A stretch of 64,000 nucleotides of DNA from DASUPK01 sp963744105 (GCA_963744105.1 CAVUSJ010000004.1:62001-126000); one strand, 5' to 3'. Counted from the first letter of the stretch, positions 52,193 through 61,325 are shown. The notes: generated by a model from the letters alone, not told the origin. Numbers and translations: made by a program.

Positions 52193-52520
52193 CCCCGGCC
52201 TCGTTAGCGCCTCGTTAAGCCGATCCCGAAGAGCTTCCGGCCGCAACTTTCCCCACCGGGTGCTGTTTTGGGGCATGTCTGACGCTCTGGCAGTCGTGCG
52301 GTTCGCCGGAGCCGGCGCGTAAAAAGCCGGGGAGTGGACAACGAAGGCCGGGAGCTCGGGGATTGCTCCCGGCCTTCACTTTTCGTCAGACGGCAGGGAT
52401 GACCGGGAGGGAGCGGCCTTCGGCGGGAGGTCGCTGCCTGGATTCGGACCTGGACGGCATGGGAATGAGCCGTGCGTAGAATCGTTTGGGACGAGCGCAA
52501 AGCGACGAGAGGAAGCATTG
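52193..52520 (+). other. 328-bp gap: 15-codon ORF, terminator, leader of the aldehyde dehydrogenase gene
   Basis: No ordinary gene is seen. A possible 15-codon ORF (52275-52322, MSDALAVVRFAGAGA) with GGGG just before its ATG precedes the strong terminator at 52343-52384. After the terminator come about 135 nt of leader ending in GAGAGGAAG, the Shine-Dalgarno of the ALDH gene. Near the rarA stop the short direct repeat CCTCGTTA occurs twice. Confidence 0.4.
52343..52384 (+). terminator. intrinsic terminator after rarA
   Basis: A perfect 12-bp stem, 52343-52354 (GAAGGCCGGGAG) with 52366-52377, has an 11-nt loop and is followed by ACTTTTCG. It lies about 150 nt past the rarA stop. Confidence 0.85.
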
Positions 52521-54179
52521 ATGGAGGCGAGCCGCACCCGCAAGACCGCCACCGGGCGGAAGTCGAGCCCCAACGGGAACAAGGGGACCAAGTCCTCCGC
52601 CAAGCGATCGAAGCCGAAGCCCGCGCTCGAATCCTTCAACCCCGCGACCGGCGAGCTGGTCGGGACCGTCGAGACGATCACACCTTCGAAGGTCCAGGCG
52701 GTCGTCGACGACGTCGCCGAGGTCCAGCCCTTCTGGGCGGCCCTCTCGCTCGAGGACCGCGCCCGCTACATGCGCCGCGCGGTCGACGTCATCCTCGCCG
52801 AGCTCGACGAGATCGCCGAGCTGCTCACCACCGAACAGGGCAAGCCGCGCGTCGAGAGCTACACGATGGAGATCCTCCCCACGGTCGACTCGCTCAAGTG
52901 GATCGCCGACAACGGCCCGCGGATCCTCTCCGACGAGAAGCTCTCGATGCCGGTCATCCTCAAGTCGAAGAGCGCCAAGTTCACCTATGAGCCGATCGGC
53001 GTGGTCGGGGTGATCGCGCCGTGGAACTACCCGTGGTCGATCCCGTTCGGGGAGGTCGCGATCGCCCTGATGTGCGGCAACGGAGTCGTGCTCAAGCCCG
53101 CCAGCCTCACCCCGCTGATCGGCGAGCGGATCCGCCAGACCTTCGAGAAGGCCGGCCTGCCCGAGGGCCTCGTCCGCACCGTCCACGGCGGCGGCCGGAT
53201 CGGCGACGCGCTCGTCAAGTCCACCGCGGGAAAGATCTTCTTCACCGGCTCCGTCGAGGTCGGCCGCAAGGTCGGCGTCGAGTGCGCCAAGCGCATGAAG
53301 GGCTCGGTGCTCGAGCTCGGCGGCAAGGACCCGCAGATCGTCTGCGCCGACGCCGACCTCGCCAACGCCGTCTCCGGCGCGGTCTGGGGCGGCTTCGCCA
53401 ACGCCGGCCAGACCTGCTCCGGCATCGAGCGCGTCTACGTCATCGAGGACGTGGCCGACCGCTTCCTCGAGGGCGTCGTCCGCGAGACGGAGCGCCTCAC
53501 CGTCGGGGACCCCCGCGAGTGGACCACCGAGATCGGCCCGATGGTCTCCGACGAGCAGGCGGCGATCGTCACCGACCTGGTCGACGACGCTGTCAAGAAC
53601 GGCGCCAAGAAGCTCACCGGCGGCCCGACCAATGTCAAGGGCATGAAGGGGAGCTTCATCGCCCCCGTCGTGCTGACCGATGTCACGCACGACATGCGGA
53701 TCATGAACGAGGAGATCTTCGGCCCGGTGCTGCCGGTGATGAAGGTGCGCTCCGAGGAGGAGGCGCTCTCCCTCGCCAACGACTCGCAGTTCGGCCTCGG
53801 CGCCTCGGTCTGGACCAAGGATCGCGCCAAGGGCGAGCGGATGGCGCACCAGATCGAGTCGGGGATGGTCTGGGTGAACGACCACTCCTTCTCTCACGGC
53901 GCCTGCCAGTGCGCCTGGGGCGGCGTCAAGGACTCCGGCCTGGGCCGCTCGCACTCGAAGTTCGGCTTCTACGAGTGCGTGAACATCAAGCAGTTCGCGT
54001 GGGAGCCCGGCTGGACCCGCGACATGTGGTGGCAGCCCTATGACCGCAAGCTCGCGGACGCGATCCGCTCCTCCGCGCAGCTGCTCTACAGCCGCAACGG
54101 GAACCGCCTGCAGGCTCTGCGCGAGGGCTTCCGGCCGCTCGTGGAGGTCACCCGGCGGACGATGCGGAAGGGCGAGTAG
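52521..54179 (+). CDS. aldehyde dehydrogenase with basic N-terminal extension
   Basis: A 552-residue ALDH, longer than the usual 480-500. Residues 1-36 are Lys/Ser/Arg-rich (TRKTATGRKSSPNGNKGTKS) and absent from typical relatives. The core starts at ESFNPATGELVGTV. The base Glu is in LELGGKDPQIV and the catalytic Cys in NAGQTCSGIERV. The C-terminal 50 residues (WTRDMWWQPYDRKLADAI to RRTMRKG) form another extension, similar to succinate-semialdehyde/acyl-aldehyde branch members. TTG 52518 is an alternative start. Confidence 0.92.
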   Translation: MEASRTRKTATGRKSSPNGNKGTKSSAKRSKPKPALESFNPATGELVGTVETITPSKVQAVVDDVAEVQPFWAALSLEDRARYMRRAVDVILAELDEIAELLTTEQGKPRVESYTMEILPTVDSLKWIADNGPRILSDEKLSMPVILKSKSAKFTYEPIGVVGVIAPWNYPWSIPFGEVAIALMCGNGVVLKPASLTPLIGERIRQTFEKAGLPEGLVRTVHGGGRIGDALVKSTAGKIFFTGSVEVGRKVGVECAKRMKGSVLELGGKDPQIVCADADLANAVSGAVWGGFANAGQTCSGIERVYVIEDVADRFLEGVVRETERLTVGDPREWTTEIGPMVSDEQAAIVTDLVDDAVKNGAKKLTGGPTNVKGMKGSFIAPVVLTDVTHDMRIMNEEIFGPVLPVMKVRSEEEALSLANDSQFGLGASVWTKDRAKGERMAHQIESGMVWVNDHSFSHGACQCAWGGVKDSGLGRSHSKFGFYECVNIKQFAWEPGWTRDMWWQPYDRKLADAIRSSAQLLYSRNGNRLQALREGFRPLVEVTRRTMRKGE

Positions 54180-54237
54180 CCGCAACTCCGGCGAGCCGGC
54201 GACCCTGACGGCGTACAGCCACTGCCTCAAGGCTTAG
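54180..54237 (+). pseudogene. 3' remnant of a secreted-protein paralog
   Basis: Directly after the ALDH stop, a different frame reads NSGEPATLTAYSHCLKA and a TAG. This closely resembles the C-terminus of the intact gene 60 bp downstream (GPTATLTAYGYCLKL, stop). It appears to be the tail of a second copy whose body has been lost. It has no start of its own. Confidence 0.6.
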
Positions 54238-54295
54238 CCATTTCTTTACCGGACTTGACCGTGACTATCGGACTGCCGATGGGTTATCGGTACAG

Positions 54296-55177
54296 ATGAT
54301 CTCCACCTCGTCAGAAATGAGCAGGCCACGCACGGCGATCGCGCTCGCGCTGCTCCTGGCCTGCGCGGGGCTGCTCGGGCAGCTGGTCGCAGCTCAGGGC
54401 GCGGCGGCGAAGTCGGTGACCTACAGGCAGAAGTCCTTCCAGATCAGGGGCCCGAACGACAAGCGCCGCCTGACCGTGGGCTGCCCGGGCCACCTCGTTC
54501 CGCTGGGCGGCGGGATGTTCGGATCACCGGCCCCGGGCTCCGACGGCGAGGGCGTCTACCCACACTCGTACGAACGGCTCGGCGTTCAGCACGGCTACCA
54601 CAGCACCGTGGTCCTCTTCGACCCCTCGCCCGGGTCGACTACCCCGCGGAGCGTCACCATGCAGGTGGCCTGCGCCCGGAAGCAGAAGCACGTCACACCC
54701 CCGCACTCGACGGTCTACGTCAATCCGGGTCAGACCAAGACCGCAATCGCCACCTGCCCGGGCAACCGCAGGCTCTTCGGCGGCGGCTTCCAGCGCACTG
54801 ACTTCACCGCGCGCGGTGGCGACTACATCACTGAGTCCCGAGCCATCTCGGACAAGTCCTGGAGCGTCACCGGCCGCGCCTTCGGCGGGTTCGGCGGCCA
54901 GCTCACGGCGATCGCCTACTGCTGGCACAGCCGCAAGCCGCTGCTCACCGAGGTCTCGGGCTCGGCCACCGTCGGCACCGGGCGGTTCGCGACGGCCACC
55001 ACGCCATCCTGCCCGGTGGGCCGCATCGTCTTCGGCGGCTTCAGCACCTCGCCCGCCGGCGCGGCGCTCTTCACGAACGGGTTCTTCACCCCGTCCGGCG
55101 GCTGGTCGGCATCCGCGATGAACACCTTCGGCCCCACCGCAACGCTCACGGCATACGGGTACTGCCTGAAGCTCTAG
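54296..55177 (+). CDS. secreted protein of unknown function, Gly/Cys-rich repeats
   Basis: A 293-residue exported protein with signal peptide AIALALLLACAGLLGQLVAAQGAAA. The mature part holds three related modules, each with a CPxG turn (VGCPGHLVPLGGGMFG, ATCPGNRRLFGGGFQ, PSCPVGRIVFGGF) and a strand ending in AYC (TAIAYCWHS, TAYGYCLKL). I do not know the family; such modules recur in secreted proteins of related actinobacteria as far as I recall. ATG 54317 is an alternative start. A truncated relative lies just upstream. Confidence 0.82.
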   Translation: MISTSSEMSRPRTAIALALLLACAGLLGQLVAAQGAAAKSVTYRQKSFQIRGPNDKRRLTVGCPGHLVPLGGGMFGSPAPGSDGEGVYPHSYERLGVQHGYHSTVVLFDPSPGSTTPRSVTMQVACARKQKHVTPPHSTVYVNPGQTKTAIATCPGNRRLFGGGFQRTDFTARGGDYITESRAISDKSWSVTGRAFGGFGGQLTAIAYCWHSRKPLLTEVSGSATVGTGRFATATTPSCPVGRIVFGGFSTSPAGAALFTNGFFTPSGGWSASAMNTFGPTATLTAYGYCLKL

Positions 55178-55180
55178 ATT
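55175..55180 (+). promoter_or_regulatory. -10 TAGATT of the ccm-hem unit
   Basis: TAGATT lies 7 nt before the ATG of ccmA. Its TAG is the stop codon of the upstream secreted-protein gene. Confidence 0.45.
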
Positions 55181-55187
55181 CGCTCGA

Positions 55188-55856
55188 ATGGAGCGGACTT
55201 TGGCCGTTGAAGACGGCCCCGCCACGAGCACGGAGCCGCCGGCGCTGGAGCTGGCCGGCCTCCGCCGCGATTTCGGCGACCGGCCGGCGCTCACCGGCAT
55301 AACTGCCCGGCTCGAACTCGGTGAGAGCCTCGCGGTGCTCGGTCCGAACGGATCGGGCAAGTCCACGCTCCTGCGGATCCTGGCCGGGCTGCTGCGCCCG
55401 AGCGGTGGACAGGCCCGGGTCCTCGGCTTCTCGCTCCCCAAGGAGACTCACCGGATCCGAGGCCGTGTCGGCTACCTCGGCCACGAGCCGCTCCTCTACC
55501 GCGATCTGACGATCAGGGAGAACCTTGACCTCGCGGCGGCGCTGCACCAACTCAATCCGGAGCAGGCGGACATCCGAATCCGGACGCTGCTCGAAGACGT
55601 CGGTATGGCGCATCGCGCACATGACCACGTAGCCGAGCTCTCCGCGGGGATGAAGCAGCGGGTGGACATCTGCCGTGCCGTCCTGCACGGCCCGGCGCTG
55701 CTGCTCCTGGACGAGCCCGACGCCCACCTGGACGCCGAGGCCCGGCACGGGGTCCAGCCCCTGATCGGCGCCGGCGAGGGGCGCAGCCGCGTGATTGTCA
55801 GCCACGACCGCGAAGCCGCGACCGCGGGCGCCGACCTTGTGCTGGAGCTGCGATGA
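55188..55856 (+). CDS. ccmA: heme exporter ATP-binding protein CcmA
   Basis: A 222-residue ABC ATPase. Walker A is LGPNGSGKSTLLRILAGLL, the signature VAELSAGMKQRVDICRAVL, and Walker B ALLLLDEPDAHLD. The ABC type alone is ambiguous, but the following ccmB and ccmC genes identify it. CcmAB with CcmCD releases holo-CcmE in system I cytochrome c maturation. The N-terminal 20 residues (VEDGPATSTEPPALEL) precede the domain. It is probably the first gene of a long unit running to birA. Confidence 0.9.
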   Translation: MERTLAVEDGPATSTEPPALELAGLRRDFGDRPALTGITARLELGESLAVLGPNGSGKSTLLRILAGLLRPSGGQARVLGFSLPKETHRIRGRVGYLGHEPLLYRDLTIRENLDLAAALHQLNPEQADIRIRTLLEDVGMAHRAHDHVAELSAGMKQRVDICRAVLHGPALLLLDEPDAHLDAEARHGVQPLIGAGEGRSRVIVSHDREAATAGADLVLELR

Positions 55857-56521
55857 GTCCCTTCGGCGCCCTCCTGCGAAAGGACCTCCGAGTCGAGCTC
55901 CGCACGCTGCGCTCGCTCCCCGCGATGGCGCTCTTCGCCGTCAGCGCGTTCGTCATCTTCCGCTTCGGACTCGACCGGACGACGCTCGACGGCGATCTCG
56001 CCGCCGGGGTGCTCGTGCCGACGCTCCTCTTCGCCGCGCTGCTGGCGATCAACCGGCTGTTCGTCGCCGAGCGCGAGGAGGGCGGGTTCGACCTGATCCG
56101 CCTGGCGCCGATCGACCGCACCGTTCTGTTCGCGGCCAAGGCGAGTGCGCTGGTGATCTATCTCGTCGTCCTCGAGCTGATCGCGGTGCCGATCTTCGCG
56201 CTCTTCTTCCTCGACAACGCGTCCGGGCTGCTTCCGTTCGCTCTCGTCCTGCTTCTGACCAATGTCGGGCTGGCCGCCACCGGAACGCTGATCTCCACGA
56301 TCGCGACGATGTCGAACGCCCGCGACCTGCTCGCGCCGCTGATCCTGCTGCCACTGCTCGTCCCGCTCGTGATTGCGGCCGCGGGCGCGGGCGGGCATCT
56401 GCTGGCCGCGGACGGCCCCGACTACGGGCGGTTCGGGACATGGCTGGCGCTGCTCGGCCTCTACGATCTGATCTTCCTCTTGGTGGGTTACGCGACCTTC
56501 GACTTCCTGCTCGAGGACTAG
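55853..56521 (+). CDS. ccmB: heme exporter membrane protein CcmB
   Basis: A 222-residue, six-helix protein. The start FGALLRKDLRVELRTLRSLPAM is the typical CcmB cytosolic entry. LAINRLFVAEREEGGFDLIRLAPIDR and NARDLLAPLILLPLLVPLVIAA match the family. It pairs with CcmA, whose stop it overlaps by 4 bp. Confidence 0.92.
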   Translation: MSPFGALLRKDLRVELRTLRSLPAMALFAVSAFVIFRFGLDRTTLDGDLAAGVLVPTLLFAALLAINRLFVAEREEGGFDLIRLAPIDRTVLFAAKASALVIYLVVLELIAVPIFALFFLDNASGLLPFALVLLLTNVGLAATGTLISTIATMSNARDLLAPLILLPLLVPLVIAAAGAGGHLLAADGPDYGRFGTWLALLGLYDLIFLLVGYATFDFLLED

Positions 56522-56525
56522 ATCA

Positions 56526-57299
56526 ATGGCCAGGGCGCTCAGATCGATAACGCTTCGCCGCCTCGCGATCGCGACCGTCCTGGTGATGGGCGCCGGGTAC
56601 GCGCTCGCCTTCCTCTACGCACCCGAGGACGCCGACCAGGGCTTCATCCAGAAGATCTTCTACCTGCACGTGCCGCTCGCGATCGTCGCGCTCGTCGGGT
56701 TCATCGTCGCCGGGCTGCTCGCGATTCAGCACCTCCGCACCGGAGAGTCGAAGTGGGACGCGCGCTCGTACGTCTCGATCCATCTCTCGGTCATCTTCGG
56801 CGTCGGCGTATTGCTCACCGGCGCGATCTGGGCGAAGGGCTCCTGGGGCGTGTGGTGGGAGTGGCGTGAGCCCACCCTGGTCAGCTTCCTGATCGTCTTC
56901 CTGCTCTACGCCACCTACTACCCCCTGCGCTACGCCATCGAGGACCGCGACCGCCAGGCTCGCTACGCGTCGGTCTTCGCGATCACGGCCGGCGCCTTCG
57001 TGCCGCTCAACTTCGCCGCGGTGCGCGCGGCGCAGCCGCTCGTCCATCCCCGGACCTTCTCCGATGCGGGCGGCCTGCCCGGATCCATGCTGCTCGCCTT
57101 CCTCGTCTGCCTCGTGGGGGTCGGGCTTCTCTGGGTGACGCTGGTTCGATTCGAGCTGGCCTCCAAGCGCGCGTCGGGAGACCTGAAGCGGATCCGCAGG
57201 GCGCTCGGGGGCGGAGACGGGCCACCCCAGCCGGCCCGGTCGATCGCCCCCGTGGCGACCTCGACGATGAGCTCGATGCGCGCGGAGGACGGCCGGTGA
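56526..57299 (+). CDS. ccmC: cytochrome c biogenesis protein CcmC
   Basis: A 257-residue heme-handling protein with six helices. The tryptophan-rich WWD motif is visible as AKGSWGVWWEWREPTLVSFL. Conserved His residues lie at IFYLHVPLAIVAL and before AAQPLVHPRTF. CcmC loads heme onto CcmE. The C-terminal 40 residues are an extra polar tail. ccmE, ccmF and the thiol components are not in the window. Confidence 0.93.
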   Translation: MARALRSITLRRLAIATVLVMGAGYALAFLYAPEDADQGFIQKIFYLHVPLAIVALVGFIVAGLLAIQHLRTGESKWDARSYVSIHLSVIFGVGVLLTGAIWAKGSWGVWWEWREPTLVSFLIVFLLYATYYPLRYAIEDRDRQARYASVFAITAGAFVPLNFAAVRAAQPLVHPRTFSDAGGLPGSMLLAFLVCLVGVGLLWVTLVRFELASKRASGDLKRIRRALGGGDGPPQPARSIAPVATSTMSSMRAEDGR

Positions 57300-57541
57300 T
57301 CCCGCTCGCGATCGAAAGCGCCGACCGCTACGTCGGCGGCGCCTATCTCGTCTTCCTCCTGCTGCTCCTGGTCTACGTGGCGATCATGGCCGCGAAGCTC
57401 CAGCGCATCCAGAGGGACCTCGGTTCACTCGCGGAGCTCTCCGAGCGATCGCCCGCAGGACGCGGCAGCGACCGCGACGTCGGCCAGGTCCGCGGCCGCG
57501 AGCAGGAGATCGAGGCCGTGCGCCAGGGGGATCGCGGATGA
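57296..57541 (+). CDS. CcmD-like small membrane protein
   Basis: An 81-residue protein with one helix (YVGGAYLVFLLLLLVYVAIMA) and a charged cytosolic tail (KLQRIQRDLGSLAELSERS). Position directly after ccmC, size and topology fit CcmD, which is poorly conserved in sequence. Its GTG overlaps the ccmC stop (GTGA), and its end overlaps hemA (ATGA). It may stabilise the CcmABC complex. Confidence 0.75.
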   Translation: MIPLAIESADRYVGGAYLVFLLLLLVYVAIMAAKLQRIQRDLGSLAELSERSPAGRGSDRDVGQVRGREQEIEAVRQGDRG

Positions 57542-58881
57542 GCGGCCTGCTCGCGCTCGGCGTCTCGCACCGGACCGCCTCGCTGGCTCTGCGAGAGCAG
57601 CTCGCCCTCACCGAGGGTCGTGCCGCGGGCGTGCTCAACGGGCTCGTCTCCGAGGAGCCGATCAACGAGGCCGTCGCCCTCTCCACCTGCAACCGCACCG
57701 AGCTCTACCTGGTGGCCACCGAATCGGTCGAGGCCGAGGCCGCGGGGCTCGGCGTCCTCGCGCGAGAGGCGGGCATCCGCCCGACCGAGCTGCTCGGGCC
57801 GCTCTACTCGCTGCGCGGCGCGGAGGCGGCTCGCCACCTCTATCGCGTCACCGCCGGCCTCGACTCGATGATCATCGGCGAGGCGGAGATCCAGGGTCAG
57901 GTGAAGCGGGCATACGAGCTCGCGCTGGTCGAGGGCGCGCCCGGCCCGATCCTCAACCGGATGTTCCGAGGGGCCCTCGCGGCGGGCAAGCGCGCCCGCA
58001 CCGAGACGGCCGTCGGCCAGAAGGGCGTCTCCATCCCCTCCGTGGCCGTCGAGCTCGCCCAGCGCAACCTCGGCGATCTCTCCGAGCGGCGCGTTCTCCT
58101 GATCGGCGCCGGCGAGACCTCCGAGCTCACCGCCCGCGCGCTGGCCGCGCGAGGATCCGACGCCGTCTTCATCGCGAACCGCGGCTACAACCGCGCGATC
58201 TCACTGGCGGAGCGCTTCGGCGGCCAGGCCGTCCGCATCGACGACCTCCCGTCGCAGCTCGCCGGCGCAGACATCGTCGTCTCGGCCACCAACTCCCCCC
58301 ACCACCTGATCGAGCGGTCCGAGCTCGCGCTGATCATGGGCGAGCGCGAGGCCAGGCCGCTGCTGCTGATCGACCTGGCCGTGCCCCGCGACATCGACCC
58401 GGAGATCCGCGAGATCGAGGGAGTCAGCCTCTACGACGTCGACGAAGTTCAGGCGATCGTCGAGCAGAACGCCTCCGGGCGCGAGGCCGAGGGCCGCCGC
58501 GCGGCGGGCATCCTCGACTCCGAGCTGGCCCGCTTCGAGCGTTGGCTCGGCGCTCAGGAGGTGATGCCGACGGTCGCCGCGCTGCGCGAGCGCGCGGACT
58601 CGATCGTCTCCCAGGTGCTCTCGGAGAACGCGACCCGCTGGGAGAGCCTCTCCGCCACCGACCGCGAGCGGATCGAGCAGATGGCGCACGCGATCGCCAA
58701 CCGGCTGCTCCACGAGCCCACGATCAGGGTCAAGGGGATCTCCGACCGGGAGGACGCGTACCTGCAGGTGAGCGTGCTCCGCGAGCTGTTCGGCCTCGAT
58801 GCCGGCACCGAGCCCCAGGACACCGAGGGCGCCGACGTCGCCTCCCTCGACGAGCGCCGCCGTCGCAACGAACGCAGCTGA
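57538..58881 (+). CDS. hemA: glutamyl-tRNA reductase
   Basis: A 447-residue first enzyme of the C5 tetrapyrrole pathway, reducing glutamyl-tRNA to glutamate-1-semialdehyde. The catalytic Cys sits in ALSTCNRTELYLVAT. GLDSMIIGEAEIQGQVKRAYE and the NADPH domain LIGAGETSELTARALAARG follow. The C-terminal dimerisation helix region (residues 330-430) is present. Overlap with the ccmD-like gene couples heme synthesis to heme export. Confidence 0.97.
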   Translation: MSGLLALGVSHRTASLALREQLALTEGRAAGVLNGLVSEEPINEAVALSTCNRTELYLVATESVEAEAAGLGVLAREAGIRPTELLGPLYSLRGAEAARHLYRVTAGLDSMIIGEAEIQGQVKRAYELALVEGAPGPILNRMFRGALAAGKRARTETAVGQKGVSIPSVAVELAQRNLGDLSERRVLLIGAGETSELTARALAARGSDAVFIANRGYNRAISLAERFGGQAVRIDDLPSQLAGADIVVSATNSPHHLIERSELALIMGEREARPLLLIDLAVPRDIDPEIREIEGVSLYDVDEVQAIVEQNASGREAEGRRAAGILDSELARFERWLGAQEVMPTVAALRERADSIVSQVLSENATRWESLSATDRERIEQMAHAIANRLLHEPTIRVKGISDREDAYLQVSVLRELFGLDAGTEPQDTEGADVASLDERRRRNERS

Positions 58882-58888
58882 GGCGGCG

Positions 58889-59785
58889 GTGACGGAGCCA
58901 CCGCTTCGGCTCGGCACTCGCGGGAGCATCTTGGCTCTCGTCCAGGCGAAGGCCGTGGCGAAACTGCTGGGCGGCGCCGAGATCGTTCCGATCAAGACCG
59001 CCGACGCCGACGCCGGTGACAAGGCGCGCTTCGTCAAGGCGATCGAGCAGGCGCTCCTGAACGGGGAGATCGACCTGGCGGTCCACTCCGCGAAGGACCT
59101 CTCCTCCGAGCTGCCCGAGGGGCTCGAGATCGCGGGGGTCCCCTCCCGCGAGGATCCGCGCGACGCCTACGTCGGGAGCGTGACGTCCCTCGGCGACGTT
59201 CCCGAGGGGTCGCGGATCGGAACCTCGAGCCTGCGCCGCCGCGCTCAGATCCTGGCGCTGCGCCCCGATCTCGACGTCGTCGAGGTGCACGGCAACGTCG
59301 ACACGAGGCTCGGGAAGCTCGAGGCCGGCGAGTTCGATGGGCTGGTCCTGGCGGCCGCCGGGCTGCGTCGTCTCGGGAGGGCGGAGGAGATCTCCTTCTC
59401 CCTGGAGCTCGAGGAAGTGGTTCCCTCGCCCGGCCAGGGAGCGCTGGCGATCGAGGCGCCCCACGCCCAGGATCGCCCGGTGACCGCCGCCGAATCGATC
59501 ACCGACCGCGGCGTCCTCGGGACGGTCATGGCCGAGCGAGCGCTCGTCGCGGCGCTCGACGCGAGCTGCAACACACCGCTGGGCGCGCACGCGACGCTGG
59601 AGAAAGGCGGCCGGATGAGCCTGCGGGCGTTCTGCGGACTGCCCGACGGAAGCGAGTGGATCAGGGACGAGCTCGAGATGGACGCGTCGGAGCCCGAGAC
59701 GCTAGGCACCGCGCTCGCGGAGCGCCTGAAGGCCGCGGGGGCGGCGGACGTGCTGGCGCGCGCCGAGGAGATGGCCGTCACGTGA
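58889..59785 (+). CDS. hemC: hydroxymethylbilane synthase (porphobilinogen deaminase)
   Basis: A 298-residue enzyme joining four porphobilinogens. It opens LRLGTRGSILALVQAKAV. VHSAKDLSSELP holds the catalytic Asp. GTSSLRRRAQILALRPDLDV is the substrate arginine cluster, and ALDASCNTPLGAHA contains the Cys that binds the dipyrromethane cofactor. The GTG at 58889 follows hemA by 7 bp. Longer in-frame starts would overlap hemA. Confidence 0.96.
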   Translation: MTEPPLRLGTRGSILALVQAKAVAKLLGGAEIVPIKTADADAGDKARFVKAIEQALLNGEIDLAVHSAKDLSSELPEGLEIAGVPSREDPRDAYVGSVTSLGDVPEGSRIGTSSLRRRAQILALRPDLDVVEVHGNVDTRLGKLEAGEFDGLVLAAAGLRRLGRAEEISFSLELEEVVPSPGQGALAIEAPHAQDRPVTAAESITDRGVLGTVMAERALVAALDASCNTPLGAHATLEKGGRMSLRAFCGLPDGSEWIRDELEMDASEPETLGTALAERLKAAGAADVLARAEEMAVT

Positions 59786-61287
59786 GCGCCGGCCCGGGCA
59801 TCGTCTACCTGGTCGGCGCGGGCCCCGGAGACCCCGGCCTGATGACCACGCGGTCGCTCGAGCTGATCGTCGCGGCGGACGTGATCGTTCACGACCGCCT
59901 CATCCCGCGCGATGCCCTCGCGGTCGCCAGCCCGGATGCTGAGCTGATCTACGTGGGGAAGGAGCCCGGGTCCGCCAGCGTCCCGCAGGAGGGCATCGCC
60001 GAGCTGCTGATCGACCGGGCGCGCCAGGGCAGGCTCGTCGTCCGGCTGAAGGGCGGCGACCCGTTCGTCTTCGGCCGCGGCGGCGAGGAGGCCGAGGCCC
60101 TGGCCGATGCGGAGATCCCCTTCGAGATCGTCCCGGGGATCACCGCCGGGGTCGCAGCTCCCGCCTACGCCGGGATCCCGGTTACGCACCGCGACGACGC
60201 GTCCGCGGTCGCCTTCGTCACCGGCCACGAGGACCCGGAGAAGGAGGACTCCGCGCTCGATTACGAAGCCCTGGCGCGCTTCCCCGGCACGCTTGTCTTC
60301 TACATGGGCGTCAAGGCGCTGCCGCGGATCGCCGAGGCGCTGATCGCGGCCGGCCGGGCCGGATCCGAGCCGGCGGCCGTCGTCGAGCGCGGCACTCTCC
60401 CCGGGCAGCGGACCGTGACCTCGACCCTCGAGGGGATCGCCGCGGCGGCCGAAGAGGCGGGGATCAGGCCGCCGTCGGTGACCGTCGTCGGGCCGGTCGC
60501 GGGGCGCCGTGAGCGAATCGCCTGGCTAGAGCGCCGCCCGCTGCACGGCAAGAAGGTCATCGTCACCAGGGCCCGTGCCCAGGCGAGCGAGCTGGCGCGC
60601 CAGCTGGACGCCCTGGGGGCGGAGCCGGTCGAGCTGCCGGCGATCCGGATCGAGCCGCGGATCGACTCCAAGGAGGTTCGCGACGCGATCGAGAGCCTCC
60701 ACACCTATGCGCTCGTCTGCGTCACCAGCCCCAACGGCGCGCGACTCCTCTTCGAGGCGATGGCGGCGCAGGGCCGGGACTCGCGGGCGCTCGCGAACGC
60801 CAGCGTCGCCGCGATCGGCGCCGGCACCGAGGCGGCGCTGGCGGCGGGCGGCATCCTCGCGGACATCGTCCCCGAGCGATTCGTCGCGGAGGAGCTGGTC
60901 GAGGAGCTCAACAAGCTCGAGCTGCAGGGCAAGCCGGTGCTGATCGCCCGAGCCGCGGAGGCGAGGGAGCTCCTCCCAAAGGCGCTGCGGGACCGTGGCG
61001 CCGAGGTGGACGAGGTCGCCCTGTACGAGACGGTCGCGGAGACGCCGGACCCCGAGGAGCTCGAGCGCGCCCGCGACGCCGACTTCATCACCTTCACCTC
61101 CTCGTCCACCGTCCGCAACTTCATGGCGGCGAGCGAGAACGGCATCCCCGAGGGCGCCAAGGTCGTCTCCATCGGCCCGATCACCAGCGAGGCCGCGCGC
61201 GAGGCCGGGCTCACGGTGGACGTGGAGGCGGAGCGGCACGACATCGGCGGCCTCGTCGAGGCCCTGCTCTCGGCCGCCGGCGCGTGA
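59782..61287 (+). CDS. cobA-hemD: fused uroporphyrinogen-III C-methyltransferase/uroporphyrinogen-III synthase
   Basis: A 501-residue bifunctional protein. Residues 1-245 are the SAM-dependent methyltransferase (GAGPGDPGLMTTRSLELI, VRLKGGDPFVFGRGGEE, VPGITAGVAAPAYAGIPVTH). Residues from about 255 are HemD (KKVIVTRARAQASELARQLD, SPNGARLLFEAM). It closes the uroporphyrinogen-III ring and can divert it to precorrin-2/siroheme. The GTG overlaps the hemC stop (GTGA). Confidence 0.95.
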   Translation: MSAGPGIVYLVGAGPGDPGLMTTRSLELIVAADVIVHDRLIPRDALAVASPDAELIYVGKEPGSASVPQEGIAELLIDRARQGRLVVRLKGGDPFVFGRGGEEAEALADAEIPFEIVPGITAGVAAPAYAGIPVTHRDDASAVAFVTGHEDPEKEDSALDYEALARFPGTLVFYMGVKALPRIAEALIAAGRAGSEPAAVVERGTLPGQRTVTSTLEGIAAAAEEAGIRPPSVTVVGPVAGRRERIAWLERRPLHGKKVIVTRARAQASELARQLDALGAEPVELPAIRIEPRIDSKEVRDAIESLHTYALVCVTSPNGARLLFEAMAAQGRDSRALANASVAAIGAGTEAALAAGGILADIVPERFVAEELVEELNKLELQGKPVLIARAAEARELLPKALRDRGAEVDEVALYETVAETPDPEELERARDADFITFTSSSTVRNFMAASENGIPEGAKVVSIGPITSEAAREAGLTVDVEAERHDIGGLVEALLSAAGA

Positions 61288-61306
61288 GGCCCCGGCGCCG
61301 GGCCTC
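61286..61306 (+). other. GC-rich hairpin between cobA-hemD and the SAM hydrolase gene
   Basis: GAGGCCC and GGGCCTC pair around a 7-nt GC loop, starting at the cobA-hemD stop. No U-tract follows, so it may attenuate or process rather than terminate. Confidence 0.4.
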
Positions 61307-61325
61307 GGAGTGATTGGATTCGGGG

